Shown here in pieces: positions 41,183-51,762 of a stretch of 54,096 nt of DNA. Numbering within the stretch: position 1 is the first letter of the stretch; every line of letters starts with the position of its first letter. The DNA is from Bacteroidales bacterium (GTDB lineage: Bacteria; Bacteroidota; Bacteroidia; Bacteroidales; P3), in NCBI GenBank assembly GCA_031260565.1, contig JAISLH010000021.1, positions 1 through 54,096 of the forward strand, given 5' to 3'. The translations under genes were made by a program, and so were the position numbers. The notes under the pieces are model-generated. The model worked only from the letters and a program-made list of their open reading frames with translations, did not search any database and was not told the origin of the DNA.

Positions 41183-42412
41183 ATGAATACGATACTAATT
41201 AAAAACATAACGCTTATTGACGGCAGTCAAAAGGATATTCTTATTAGCAACGGCAAGTTTGACAGAATTGCAGCCAACATAGCCGATAAGGCGGAGATAA
41301 CGATTGACGGCAAGGACAAAACTATCATTCCTGCTTTTTACAACGCTCATACCCACGCTGCTATGGCTTTGTTGCGGTCGTATTCGGAAGGAAAATCGTT
41401 GCAATCGTGGCTTAATGAAGTGTGGAAGAAGGAAGCAACACTCACCAATGAAGATATTTTCAACGGCTCTCGCCTTGCTATTTTGGAGATGATACGCAGT
41501 GGCACTGTCTTTTTTGCAGATATGTATTGGAAACATAAATCCGTCATTGCGGCTGTAAAGGATATGGGGGTAAGGGCAAATGTTGGCATAACCTTTATGG
41601 ATACGCTTGACAGCAAGACCTGTGAGGAGAATATGGAGTTTATTAAGAGCTTTGCCAATGACGACAAGATGATAAGCCTTTCGGTCTCCCCTCACGCCAT
41701 ATATACTTGCAGCGAAAGGATGTATGAAAAGTGTTACGAGATTGCCCATAGCAACGGGTTGAACCTCCATACCCATCTGTGCGAGACACAAAAGGAGGTT
41801 GCGGACTGCATAAGCAAGTACGGCATTAGTCCTGTTGAGTTGCTTGATAAACTTGGTGTTCTTGATAAGCATACTATTGCTGCCCATTGTGTTCATATCA
41901 CACCAAGCAATGCGGATATTCTTGCAACAAGAGAAGTGAATGTGGTGCATAATCCCTGTTCTAATATGAAGTTAGCAAGCGGTGTCTTTCCTTATCGTCT
42001 TTGCAAAACGGCTGGAATAAACATTGCTCTCGGTACTGATGGAGCTGCTTCCAATAACTCTCTTTCCATGTTACAGGAAATGAAGTTTGCGTCCCTTTTG
42101 GCGAAGGTCTCAACCGACAATCCTACATCTTTACCTGCCCAAGAGGTTTTCCAATGGGCTACAACTAACTCTGCAACTGCCTTTGGTTTGAAGGCAGGCG
42201 TTATTGCTGAGGGTTATGATGCCGATTGCCTTTTGGTGGATATGAATCACGTATCTCTTGTGCCGAATAACGATATTGTATCTTCCTTAGTTTATGCTGC
42301 CGATAACGAATGTATCAATACCGTTATCTGTAACGGGAAAGTCCTTATGCAAAACCGCATCATAGAAAAGGAAGAAGAGATAATAGCAAAGGCTAAAAAG
42401 TTCATAAAATAA
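41183..42412 (+). CDS. Amidohydrolase, MtaD/SAH-deaminase-like
   Basis: A 409-residue metal-dependent amidohydrolase of the 5-methylthioadenosine/S-adenosylhomocysteine deaminase and SsnA-like group. The metal-binding NAHTHAAM is at 54-61, with HTHLCET, HCVHIT, and LGTDGAASNN holding the catalytic Asp. Full length and cytosolic. Likely deaminates an adenosine-type compound in purine or methylthio salvage; guanine or other substrates are possible. A SUMF1-like gene starts 15 bases after it. Confidence 0.88.
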   Translation: MNTILIKNITLIDGSQKDILISNGKFDRIAANIADKAEITIDGKDKTIIPAFYNAHTHAAMALLRSYSEGKSLQSWLNEVWKKEATLTNEDIFNGSRLAILEMIRSGTVFFADMYWKHKSVIAAVKDMGVRANVGITFMDTLDSKTCEENMEFIKSFANDDKMISLSVSPHAIYTCSERMYEKCYEIAHSNGLNLHTHLCETQKEVADCISKYGISPVELLDKLGVLDKHTIAAHCVHITPSNADILATREVNVVHNPCSNMKLASGVFPYRLCKTAGINIALGTDGAASNNSLSMLQEMKFASLLAKVSTDNPTSLPAQEVFQWATTNSATAFGLKAGVIAEGYDADCLLVDMNHVSLVPNNDIVSSLVYAADNECINTVICNGKVLMQNRIIEKEEEIIAKAKKFIK

Positions 42413-42427
42413 AATATCTGTATAAGT

Positions 42428-43204
42428 ATGGTCAAGAAAGGTTTATTGACGCTCATCTGCCTGTTGTTTGCAGGTATAACCCTTGCCTTTGCACAAAAAC
42501 AAGAGGACAACAAAGGCATAAAGGACGATGATTTCATATTGGTTGAAGGCGGTAGCTTTCTTATGGGTTGCAACAAGGGTGATAACGACTGCTACCCTGA
42601 CGAGCGACCTCAACACAGCGTTACCATTGCAGCTTTCAAAATTTATAAATATGAGGTAAGTGTCGCACAATACCGCTTGTTTTGTCAGCAAACTAAACGT
42701 CAAATGCCGACAACACCATCTTTTGGCTGGCAGGACCAAAGCCCCATTGTCAATATAACATGGCAAGACGCCGTAGCCTATGCTAAATGGGTCGGATGTC
42801 GGTTACCAACTGAGGCTGAATGGGAATATGCTGCTCGTGGAGGTAATAAGAGTAAGGGCTTTCTATACAGCGGCAGCAACACTTATGATGAGGTTGGCTG
42901 GTCTTACGAAAATGCCGCAGGAAAGACTCATCACATTGGGCTCAAGCGACCTAACGAGCTGGGGATATACGATATGAGTGGCAATGCTTGGGAATGGTGC
43001 AGTGATAATTACGACATATATTATTATGAGCAAAGCCCGTCCGACAATCCTTTGGGAGCAAACACCGACAAACTTGGCAAGGTTAATCGTGGAGGCGGTT
43101 TCAGCTTTGACTTCTCTTTCTTAAAGACATCGGCACGCAGAGGCTCGGCAACGCAATCAGTAGGCAGCGGCACAGGTTTTCGTATTGTGAAAGACGTTAA
43201 GTAA
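42428..43204 (+). CDS. Secreted SUMF1/FGE-like domain protein lacking the catalytic cysteines
   Basis: A 258-residue exported protein with signal peptide to about residue 22 (TLAFAQ). The rest is a formylglycine-generating-enzyme (SUMF1-type) fold: VEGGSFLMGC, YEVSVAQYRLF, CRLPTEAEWEYAARGG, ELGIYDMSGNAWEWC and GTGFRIV. The two copper-binding cysteines of true FGE, expected after the RGGGF segment, are absent (NRGGGFSFDFSFLKTSARR). It is therefore probably a binding or structural homologue, like GldK/PorK of T9SS, but it lacks a lipobox so I do not call it GldK. Probably co-transcribed with the amidohydrolase. Confidence 0.85.
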   Translation: MVKKGLLTLICLLFAGITLAFAQKQEDNKGIKDDDFILVEGGSFLMGCNKGDNDCYPDERPQHSVTIAAFKIYKYEVSVAQYRLFCQQTKRQMPTTPSFGWQDQSPIVNITWQDAVAYAKWVGCRLPTEAEWEYAARGGNKSKGFLYSGSNTYDEVGWSYENAAGKTHHIGLKRPNELGIYDMSGNAWEWCSDNYDIYYYEQSPSDNPLGANTDKLGKVNRGGGFSFDFSFLKTSARRGSATQSVGSGTGFRIVKDVK

Positions 43205-43384
43205 ATTGCCAATAAAAGCAAGCAAATAATAACATTGATTTTGGGGTATCGGTTGTTGCCTTTGTAGAAAACATTTTCATAATGTATTGTTTTCAAATGC
43301 GAATATGAATAACCATTCTACCTTACCTTAATATCCGTTTTCTGAAAAATAACCTTATCTTTGCAAAGTCTAATAATCGGAAAA

Positions 43385-44698
43385 ATGAACAGGGACTCTA
43401 TTGCTCAAATACTGACTTTCATAGCGAAAGGTACTCATACCGACATCTTTAAGCGGTTTATGAAAGTCTTCTCCGTTGATTTTTTGGTTCGCGGAGGCAA
43501 CTTCCTGTTGATATTTGTTTTTACGGCTATTATGACTCAAAAAGAGTTCGGTATCTATGGCTATCTTTATAGTTTTGCAATGGTGATGTCGGGCATTGTT
43601 GGTTTTGGTTTTAACGTTTCTTTAACGAAGTCTTACGCCGATACTATTACCAAATATCAGGATAGGAAGAACGATATGCTTTTTACACTGACAACTTCTA
43701 TGGTTTGTCTATTAACGATTGCTATGGCAGTGATTTACGGCACTGGATTGGATAAAACGTTCTTCGCTTTAATGAACGATGAGCAGGCGACTTACTTTGA
43801 TTATTCAAATTACAGACTTTACACCGCTATTGCTATTGTTTCCACCGTCTTTACTTCATACCTGACCTACTTTTTCGTGTCCAGCGAACAGATAAAGAAC
43901 ATTCAGCGGTTTAATCTCCTGCGTTTCTTTCTCGCAAACTCAATAGCCATTGTCATAATTATTGTTTCGGATAAGGATTCTGTTATGTTGAGACTTGCCA
44001 TAACTTATTTAACGGAACTGATTCTTACTCTCATCTTCGGGAAAATGTTTTTTGCCAAAGGGAAGTTTGACAAGTTTTTTCTGAAAAAGGCTTTGAAGAT
44101 AGGCTTACCTGTTATGGGTACGGCGGCTGTTTATGCTATCACTAATTTTGGAGACAAATATTTCGTTATGGCGTATTGTGGCGTAGAGCAATTTGCGGTT
44201 TATAACCTTGCTCTTTTGATAGCGATGATATTACTTATCGTTTTCCAGAGTTTCAACTTTATTTGGTTGCCATTGTTTATGAAAGAGCAGGACTTAGTTG
44301 TGCAACGCAGGAAAATGAGACGGTTTGCGGTGATAATATTTGTTGCTTTTGTCGGCTTGTCTGTCTTAATTTGGTTTGGGGTGATGCTAATGTTGAAATT
44401 TGGAATGCTACAACATCAATATGAAGGCATTTTAACAATTTTGCCTATCTTACTTGTGTCTCAAATTGCTCTCTCTTTGGCTCAGCTATACATCAATTAT
44501 ATGACTTATTTTGAGAAAACGCACATACAATTTGCCTTTGGTATTTTCCTAAGTGCCATTGCTATTGTGCTGTACTATTTCAGCGTTAAGTGGCTTGGCG
44601 TTATGGGAATTTGTCTTTCACTTTTGGTGGTTAATGTCTTGTGTTTTGTGCTTTATTTCTTCCGTTCAGATTACTACATTTTTAACAGATTGAAATAA
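43385..44698 (+). CDS. Polysaccharide flippase (Wzx-like, MOP superfamily)
   Basis: A 437-residue membrane protein with about 12-14 helices and the layout of MOP-family oligosaccharide flippases: an early FLVRGGNFLLIFVFTAIM segment, GIYGYLYSFAMVMSG, then GDKYFVMAYCGVEQFAVYN in the second half. It likely moves lipid-linked glycans across the inner membrane; the glycan is unknown. ATG 43385 is used because the earlier TTG (43361) lies in a TATCTTTG -7 element at 43356-43363. It stands alone, away from other glycan genes. Confidence 0.85.
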   Translation: MNRDSIAQILTFIAKGTHTDIFKRFMKVFSVDFLVRGGNFLLIFVFTAIMTQKEFGIYGYLYSFAMVMSGIVGFGFNVSLTKSYADTITKYQDRKNDMLFTLTTSMVCLLTIAMAVIYGTGLDKTFFALMNDEQATYFDYSNYRLYTAIAIVSTVFTSYLTYFFVSSEQIKNIQRFNLLRFFLANSIAIVIIIVSDKDSVMLRLAITYLTELILTLIFGKMFFAKGKFDKFFLKKALKIGLPVMGTAAVYAITNFGDKYFVMAYCGVEQFAVYNLALLIAMILLIVFQSFNFIWLPLFMKEQDLVVQRRKMRRFAVIIFVAFVGLSVLIWFGVMLMLKFGMLQHQYEGILTILPILLVSQIALSLAQLYINYMTYFEKTHIQFAFGIFLSAIAIVLYYFSVKWLGVMGICLSLLVVNVLCFVLYFFRSDYYIFNRLK

Positions 44699-44700
44699 AT

Positions 44701-44732
44701 TTTGGCTGTTATCAAAAAAAAACTTATCTTTG
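44701..44732 (+). promoter_or_regulatory. Promoter for the tandem M6 proteases
   Basis: TTTG at 44701-44704, 20 bases, TATCTTTG at 44725-44732, a near-perfect consensus. The leader before ATG 44765 is about 25 bases. Confidence 0.75.
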
Positions 44733-44764
44733 CAGGTCAGAAATAAAAGAAAATTGAATCAATA

Positions 44765-47700
44765 ATGAAAAATATATTTCTTAAAATAAGTTGCCTTTTG
44801 ATTTGCTTTTTAATGGTAAGCATAGAAGCTTTTGCCGTTGTAGCTTATCCTTATCCCATTGACGTCAAACAATCGGACGGCAGTATTTTAACCGTGCAGC
44901 TAAAGGGAGATGAAAAGGTTAATTGGGCTAAAACGACCGATGATTATACGTTACTCAGAAGTAAAAATGGTGATTTTGTCTATGCCGTTGCCGATGATAA
45001 TGGGGGTATGAAGCCATCTGAAATCATAGCTCATAATCCAGCTGATCGTTCGAAAGAGGAACAAGATTTTGTAGCACGATTGGATAAAAAGCTGTTCTTT
45101 TCTCAGGAGCAGGTTTCCATAATGAAGCAATATTGGGCAATAGAACAAGACTTTAACCAGCAAAAAAGCCAAAAGGTGCTTTCTGCTGACGGCATTGAGC
45201 ATTACAAAATGGTAGTTATTTTGATGAGTTATGCTGATTTGCCATTCGTTGCTTCACGGCAAGCTGCTGATGATTTGTTTAATCAGGTTGGTTATTCGGT
45301 CAATGGTCATCAGGGAAGCGTTCATGATTACTTTGCTGCCTCTTCTTTTAATAAGTTGAGCGTTGAGGCTACCGTTTTAGGACCTTATACTTCCATTTAT
45401 AATATGGCACACTATGGTACAAATCTGCTAACAAACCAAGAGCTGATAAGAGAAGCTGTTACTGCGGCTAACCCTTATGTAGATTTTTCACAATATACCA
45501 ATGGAGAAGGGAATCAAGTCTCTTGTGTTTATGTTATCTATGCAGGCTTTGCTGCAAGCGGCGGAGCTTATGGAACAATTTGGCCTCATCGTTCTATGCT
45601 TTATCCCCCTATGTATGTTGATGGAGTTACTATCCTTGACTATGGCTGTTCTTCGGAAACAGGCAACTATGCTTTTGCTAACGAACCTTTGAAGATAGGA
45701 ACAATATGTCATGAGTTTGGTCACGTTTTAGGCTTACCTGACTTTTATGATACTGATTATGACACTAACGGGCAGGCTTATGACCCGGGAGAATGGGATA
45801 TTATGGCTTCGGGAAACTATCTTAACGGAGAGCGAACTCCTCCCTTGTGGAATGCGTATGAACGCAGCACAAGAGGCTACATAAATATTGAGGAATTGAT
45901 AGTTGTTGGCTCAAACACCTTGCCTCCTTTGTCAAGTGATAACAGAGCATATAAGATGACCAATACAAGTTTGGGCAATAACACCCTTGAATATTTTATA
46001 CTTGAAAACAGACAAAAAGAAGGCTTTGATTATTATTTACCCGGTCATGGTATGTTAATATGGCACGTTGATAAAACAACAGCATGGAGCTGTATAAATT
46101 GTAACCCTGACCGACAGGGTTTTGATCTTGTGGAAGCAAATGGTACAGGCAGCAGAAGTGGCAATCCTTTCCCCGGAACAGCTAACCACACATCTTTTAC
46201 AGACAACACAACGCCAAACTCTAATTGGAATAACTATGGTAACCCCGTCAATTCAAACAAAGCATTAACCCTTATCGCAGAAAACAATCAGACGAAAAAC
46301 ATTGTCTTTAATTATAACAGTAGTGTATCAGGTGCTCCTGTCGTAACGACAAACGCCATAAATTATGTATCTTCGGATTCTATCAATGTTGGCATTACCG
46401 TTACACAAAATAGTATCCCTGTTACCGAGAAAGGTCTTTGTTACTCATCAACCTCTTATGTGCCGAATTCTTCAACAAGTGTTATTTATACAGGTAGCAA
46501 CGCAACTTTTAATATCGGCTTATCTGCTTTACAACCTGCAACAACCTATTTTGTAAGAGCGTATGCAAAGGCTAATAATGTCATATATTATGGTGAAACA
46601 ATGAAGGTCAAAACCCCTTGTGAGGTAGAAACTCTTTACCCTTTTGTTGTAAGTTTTGAAGATAATGAATCTCTCGGCTGCCTTGACCAGCAATCTGACC
46701 GCTATGCAGCCAATGCTTGGCGATATATTGATACTGCGGTTGAGGAAGGGGGCATTGACGCTGCCTATGCTGGAGATAAGTTTGCCTTTGTAAAAAATGA
46801 TTATTGGGGAAGTTCGCAGAACATCAAATTAGTCTTAGCTCCTGTTGATATTTCTGTGCTTTCGCAACCCGTCCTAAAGTTTCACCATGCTCAAAAGCCA
46901 AAAAGTTCTAAGCAAGACAACTTACAAGTATATTATAAAGCAAATGCTTCTGACCAATGGACTTTATTGTCATCATATAATTTGGCAGCTAATGATTGGA
47001 CAGAGCGCACAATAACTTTGCCTAACAAATCAACAACATATTACATAGCCTTTGACGCCGTGCTGTGGGGAGGCTATGGCGAATGCGTTGACAATATAAG
47101 AATAATAGAAAACGATGCGGCAGCCTTTCCTTCTGTGCAGACAATATCTTCTTCCGACTTTATGGACGTATCTGCACGTGTATCGGCGAATGCTGTTTCT
47201 AATGGACATACCCCTTTAACAGAAAAGGGTATATGCTACAGCACACAATCAAATCCTACAATAGCAGACCAAAAAGTTACAACAACAGGTTCGCTTGGTC
47301 TTTATGACTTAACGCTTACCGACTTGCTACCCGCAACAATTTATTATGCTAAGGCTTATGCTCGTAATGAAGGGGTAATTGCTTACGGACAGGAAATAAC
47401 ATTTACTACGCGTTGCCAGAGAATAAACGACTTTCCTTACATTCCAGTCATTACATCTTCCGATACCCTTTGTATAGACAATGAACAGGGCTGGGCAATA
47501 GACAATTCAACCTCTGCCTATAAGTTTTCAGCGGCGTCAGGGTTCAACTCTATGCTTTTGCTGCCTATCTTCAATTTGCAAGACAGAGAAGACAATAAAA
47601 TAAAATTTCAATATCAGCAACCGATAAACACAGGCAATATTGATACATTAAAATTATATTATAAAGTAGGTATATCTTCTACTTGGCAACTTTTGAAAAC

Positions 47701-48964
47701 CTACTCTACAGCCACAACCCAATGGACTTTGGATTCCGTTGAGTTACCTGATGCTGCCAACGGCTACTTGCTTGCTTTTGAAGGCAGGGGAGCTAATGGG
47801 GCTAATATTTATGTAAAAGATATAAACATTGAGTCGGTGCTACAGATACCTGTAGTTACTACCTCATCAACTACTTTGGCAACATACAACAGCATAGCAA
47901 CAGGAGGCAACGTGCTTTATGGAGGTGTGGCAGGTGTAACGTCAAGAGGAATATGTTATTCAACACACCCTTCGCCTACTATAAATGATATACGAGAAAA
48001 CTCAGGTTCTGGAGTTGGTGCTTTCAGCGTTACTCTTTCCAATCTTCAACCTTTGACAACATATTTCATCAGGGCTTTTGCTCAAAACGCTTTTGGTACT
48101 GCTTATGGACAGTTGTACGTCATAACTACTCCACCTACCCCTATCTTTAACAACACAATTACGGGAGGACAAACTTTATGTGCCGGTGGTGTTGCAGACA
48201 ACATTGGAGGCTCTACTCCATCAGGAGGTAATGGTATATTCAATTATATATGGCAAAGTAAAGCAGAAAATAGTGATTATTGGGAGCATTGCGGCACGGA
48301 TTATAAGGACTATATTGTTAGCCAGATATTTTCTACTACTTCTTTCCGCCGTATTGTTGTTTCAGGATCAGTGTCCGACACAAGCAACGCTGTAACAATA
48401 GTCGTATATCCTACAAGCAAAGGAGGTAATGTATTCAAAGGTAATGACACCATAGCATTAGGTGATACGGTTTCTATGGAATTAAGGGTAAGCGTTGGTG
48501 ATGTTCTATATTGGCAAAAGCATAAAATAAACTATAATTGGCAAGATATGGATAACACTGCCGGTTTAACAACAATAGAAGATAGTCCTGCCGAAATAGG
48601 TTATTGGTATTATCGGGCTATTGTTCGTAGTGGCATTTGTGATACGGCTGTTTCGGGAGAAGACCGCGTTTATGTATCTCAATACGTAGGGCTTTCCAAT
48701 ATTGACAATCAGGACTCTTATCAGATAAACATTAGTCCTAACCCTACTTATGGAGAGTTGAAAATAAATATTAACAAACCTTTAGTGGCAGATATTACTT
48801 TTGTTGATGCTCAAGGCAAGATAGCAAAAGAATTTAATCTTTTTGCATTAAAAGAGGGTGATAACGCATTTGACGTTAGTGATTTGCAGCAAGGATATTA
48901 TGTGTTGAAGGTAGATAATAAGGAATTTAATTGGCAAGATAGAATAATAATAATTAAAAAATAA
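44765..48964 (+). CDS. Large M6-family metalloprotease with T9SS sorting domain
   Basis: A 1399-residue secreted protease. Signal peptide to about residue 24; propeptide-like region (25-140); M6 (immune inhibitor A-like) catalytic domain with zinc motif HEFGH at 316-320 and the later DIMASG turn. Then comes a chain of beta domains: fibronectin-III-like units with the recurring GLCYSS/GICYST and TTYFVRAYA pattern, alternating with MAM/cleaved-adhesin-like domains (about 620-780, 890-1030). The end is a T9SS type A sorting domain (SPNPTYGELKI, GYYVLKV, final IIIIKK). It should be surface-attached or released. The following gene starts 6 bases later and is a shorter paralogue. Confidence 0.92.
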   Translation: MKNIFLKISCLLICFLMVSIEAFAVVAYPYPIDVKQSDGSILTVQLKGDEKVNWAKTTDDYTLLRSKNGDFVYAVADDNGGMKPSEIIAHNPADRSKEEQDFVARLDKKLFFSQEQVSIMKQYWAIEQDFNQQKSQKVLSADGIEHYKMVVILMSYADLPFVASRQAADDLFNQVGYSVNGHQGSVHDYFAASSFNKLSVEATVLGPYTSIYNMAHYGTNLLTNQELIREAVTAANPYVDFSQYTNGEGNQVSCVYVIYAGFAASGGAYGTIWPHRSMLYPPMYVDGVTILDYGCSSETGNYAFANEPLKIGTICHEFGHVLGLPDFYDTDYDTNGQAYDPGEWDIMASGNYLNGERTPPLWNAYERSTRGYINIEELIVVGSNTLPPLSSDNRAYKMTNTSLGNNTLEYFILENRQKEGFDYYLPGHGMLIWHVDKTTAWSCINCNPDRQGFDLVEANGTGSRSGNPFPGTANHTSFTDNTTPNSNWNNYGNPVNSNKALTLIAENNQTKNIVFNYNSSVSGAPVVTTNAINYVSSDSINVGITVTQNSIPVTEKGLCYSSTSYVPNSSTSVIYTGSNATFNIGLSALQPATTYFVRAYAKANNVIYYGETMKVKTPCEVETLYPFVVSFEDNESLGCLDQQSDRYAANAWRYIDTAVEEGGIDAAYAGDKFAFVKNDYWGSSQNIKLVLAPVDISVLSQPVLKFHHAQKPKSSKQDNLQVYYKANASDQWTLLSSYNLAANDWTERTITLPNKSTTYYIAFDAVLWGGYGECVDNIRIIENDAAAFPSVQTISSSDFMDVSARVSANAVSNGHTPLTEKGICYSTQSNPTIADQKVTTTGSLGLYDLTLTDLLPATIYYAKAYARNEGVIAYGQEITFTTRCQRINDFPYIPVITSSDTLCIDNEQGWAIDNSTSAYKFSAASGFNSMLLLPIFNLQDREDNKIKFQYQQPINTGNIDTLKLYYKVGISSTWQLLKTYSTATTQWTLDSVELPDAANGYLLAFEGRGANGANIYVKDINIESVLQIPVVTTSSTTLATYNSIATGGNVLYGGVAGVTSRGICYSTHPSPTINDIRENSGSGVGAFSVTLSNLQPLTTYFIRAFAQNAFGTAYGQLYVITTPPTPIFNNTITGGQTLCAGGVADNIGGSTPSGGNGIFNYIWQSKAENSDYWEHCGTDYKDYIVSQIFSTTSFRRIVVSGSVSDTSNAVTIVVYPTSKGGNVFKGNDTIALGDTVSMELRVSVGDVLYWQKHKINYNWQDMDNTAGLTTIEDSPAEIGYWYYRAIVRSGICDTAVSGEDRVYVSQYVGLSNIDNQDSYQINISPNPTYGELKININKPLVADITFVDAQGKIAKEFNLFALKEGDNAFDVSDLQQGYYVLKVDNKEFNWQDRIIIIKK

Positions 48965-48970
48965 GTTATA

Positions 48971-51739
48971 ATGAAAAACAAATTATTAAAACTGCTCTTA
49001 TTAGGGGCAATGTTGATTTCGCAAACTATGTTTGCAGTTCCGGCAAAGCAGGGAGTCCTAACAATAACTCAGCTTGACGGAACAACGATAGATGTTTATC
49101 TTTCGGGTGATGAAAGAATTAGTTGGTATAAGACAACCGACAATTACACTTTGTTGGTTAATGAGCAAGGCATTTTGGAATATGCTATGCTTAACAGCAA
49201 AAATGAATTAGTGCCTTCAGGTACTAAAGCTCACAATGAGGGAGAAAGGAGTATTGCAGAGACGGTGGTTTTGACCACAATAAGCAAAAACCTTGACTAC
49301 TCTCCAAGTCAGAAAGCAATGATGAAAGAAATTGCCAGCAAGGTGTTTGATAACGACAAAGAGCAGGCAAAAGCACAGGGGGTTGAAGGAGTAACTATCG
49401 GCAGACGCAAAGCCCTTATTATCCTTGTTGAATACACGGATGTTCCTTTTACCTACACAAAACAAGACTTTGACAACCTTTTCAATCAAGTCAATTACAG
49501 CATAGGCGGAGCAGCAGGAAGTGTGAGAGATTACTTTTTGGCATCCTCTTTTGGCAAATTGGAATTAGAACCGACTGTCGTAGGAATTTATACTTTGCCT
49601 CATAATAGAGCATTTTACGGAGCTCATACGGCATCAGGTAATGATGCTAACGCAAGGCAGATGATTATTGACGCTTGCACAGCCGCAGACCCAGACGTTG
49701 ATTTTGCTCAATTTGATGGGAATAATGATGGCTCTGTTGATGGGGTTCATGTTATATATGCAGGGTTAGGTGAAGCCTCAGGTGGAAGCCCGGAAACCAT
49801 TTGGCCTCATCGCGGACACTTAAACCCTCCTCAATCATTTGACGGCGTTAGTGTGAGTGACTACTCTTGCTCTGCTGAAAAGAGAAACAGCTATACCATA
49901 GCAGGCATAGGTACGATTGCACATGAATTAGGACATGTCTTAGGTTTGCTTGATTATTATGACACAGAGTACAACGGAACTCATACCGTAGGCATTTTTG
50001 ATATTATGGATAACGGCTCTTATAATAACAATGAAAATACCCCTCCATTGTATTGTGCCTTTTCAAGAGTGGCTTTAGGTTGGGTCGAACCCTATGTTTT
50101 GGAAGCAGATATGAATATGGATATAACAGCCTTGCCGATTATTGATACCAATGAAGTATTTATAATAAAGACTCCAACAGCAGGGGATTATTTTATTTTT
50201 GAGAACAAGGAACGTGATAATCCTTGGGATATGATGATGTATAACGGAGGTAATTACAATGGAGGCTTACTTGTTATGCATGTTAATGAAAACGTAGGTA
50301 ATTGGACTTTGGGAGGAAACAACATCAACACCAATCCTGCACATCCCGGTTTAAGGATTGTACGTGCTGATGGTGTAGAAAGTGGAGCTTTAAATTCTCA
50401 AAATAGCTGGGTTTCAACTTACGTAGATAATGATGTGTATCCGTCTTTTCCGTCTTTCAATCCACCTGTAACTTCTTTCGCTGCCAATGACGGTGCAGAA
50501 CCAGCAACAACAACACATTCTATCTTAGACGCCGTTGCGTTAGTATCAAATATCACGCGTCTTGCCAATGGTACAATAACCTTCACGGTTGGTCAAGGTG
50601 CTACTTTTGCCAATGAAACTACAACGTTACCTGCAACTAATATAGCTAATACTTCCGCAACATTGAACGGAAATGTAATATCCAATTCTCAGAGTGGTAG
50701 CCAGACGGTAGTTGAGCAGGGTTTTGTCTATAGCACAACCCCTTACCCTACAATCAATCAGGCAACTGCTACAAAGATACCTGTAGCTTCTCCAACGAAT
50801 ATGACCCATGATATAACGGGACTTAGCGAAGGAGAAAACTATTTCTATCGTGCGTTTTCCGTAAATGCCGAAGGAACAACCTACGGAGCACAAGAAACAT
50901 TTCTCACTCTTTCACCTGTTATCAGCGACAACTTTATTGTAGATAGTAATTTTGCTGCCTGTGTTACTGGAGAAGTCCCTACAATCATCGGCTCAACGCC
51001 TCAGGGTGGCAAAGGCACATACAAATATAACTGGTTGCAGAGTACGGACAATGTTGCCTACACTCACACTGACAATGCGGGCAATAAAAAAGATTATACT
51101 CCCGGAAGAATGACCGCTCCTTTGTATTTCAAAAGAATTGTATCTTCTGCTGACAAAGTGGATACCTCAGCTGCCAAATACGTACCTATCGTTACGGCAA
51201 CAATAGAAGGCTCTGTTATGGCACAAGACGATACCATTAGCAGGGGTAACACAGCCGTTATCACAATATCAGGACAAGACGGCAACATAATGTTTTGGCA
51301 GAGAAAGCAAGATGAAGCTCAGTGGGCAAATCTTGCCGAATCAGCAAGCGTAACGACCTATAATGATGTTCCGACTGCAAATGGCACTTATCAATATCGT
51401 GCAAGGGTTCAGAATGGAGCTTGTCCGGGCAAGGTAACGCAAGCTGTAAGCGTTGTGGTTGTTGATAGTGTTGGCTTGTCTGACATTGATAACGAAGCAA
51501 TAGCGTTTGATGTTTATCCAAATCCGTCAAATGGCGAATTTACTCTTACTTTCAACGAGCAGCAAGGTAGTATTGATATGAACATCATTGATATGCTTGG
51601 TCGCCTTGTCTATAGACGTGAGGCTGTAAAGAGCAATCAAAAGATAGACATCAGCAATATAGGACAAGGAACGTTCTTTGTGATCTTGCAATCCAATGGC
51701 AAAACAATAGGCAAGCGTCAGATAGCCAATAAGAAATAA
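48971..51739 (+). CDS. M6-family metalloprotease with T9SS sorting domain (paralogue)
   Basis: A 922-residue secreted protease resembling the upstream one. Signal peptide to about residue 22; a propeptide region starting with the shared TTDNYTLL motif; M6 domain with zinc motif HELGH at 318-322 and FDIMDNGSY; one fibronectin-III-like unit (QGFVYSTTPYPT, NYFYRAFSVNAEGTTYG); an Ig-like segment; and a T9SS type A sorting domain (YPNPSNGEFTLTF, MLGRLVYRRE, final KRQIANKK). It has fewer adhesion-like domains than its neighbour. The pair looks like a tandem duplication followed by domain gain or loss. A strong terminator follows. Confidence 0.92.
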   Translation: MKNKLLKLLLLGAMLISQTMFAVPAKQGVLTITQLDGTTIDVYLSGDERISWYKTTDNYTLLVNEQGILEYAMLNSKNELVPSGTKAHNEGERSIAETVVLTTISKNLDYSPSQKAMMKEIASKVFDNDKEQAKAQGVEGVTIGRRKALIILVEYTDVPFTYTKQDFDNLFNQVNYSIGGAAGSVRDYFLASSFGKLELEPTVVGIYTLPHNRAFYGAHTASGNDANARQMIIDACTAADPDVDFAQFDGNNDGSVDGVHVIYAGLGEASGGSPETIWPHRGHLNPPQSFDGVSVSDYSCSAEKRNSYTIAGIGTIAHELGHVLGLLDYYDTEYNGTHTVGIFDIMDNGSYNNNENTPPLYCAFSRVALGWVEPYVLEADMNMDITALPIIDTNEVFIIKTPTAGDYFIFENKERDNPWDMMMYNGGNYNGGLLVMHVNENVGNWTLGGNNINTNPAHPGLRIVRADGVESGALNSQNSWVSTYVDNDVYPSFPSFNPPVTSFAANDGAEPATTTHSILDAVALVSNITRLANGTITFTVGQGATFANETTTLPATNIANTSATLNGNVISNSQSGSQTVVEQGFVYSTTPYPTINQATATKIPVASPTNMTHDITGLSEGENYFYRAFSVNAEGTTYGAQETFLTLSPVISDNFIVDSNFAACVTGEVPTIIGSTPQGGKGTYKYNWLQSTDNVAYTHTDNAGNKKDYTPGRMTAPLYFKRIVSSADKVDTSAAKYVPIVTATIEGSVMAQDDTISRGNTAVITISGQDGNIMFWQRKQDEAQWANLAESASVTTYNDVPTANGTYQYRARVQNGACPGKVTQAVSVVVVDSVGLSDIDNEAIAFDVYPNPSNGEFTLTFNEQQGSIDMNIIDMLGRLVYRREAVKSNQKIDISNIGQGTFFVILQSNGKTIGKRQIANKK

Positions 51740-51762
51740 ATAACCTTTCTTCAAAATGACAA

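Noticed and set aside
41195-41950. 251-codon minus-strand frame opposite the amidohydrolase
   Set aside because: It is a shadow of a well-recognised gene; its translation has no domain and is rich in rare patterns such as Cys and His runs.
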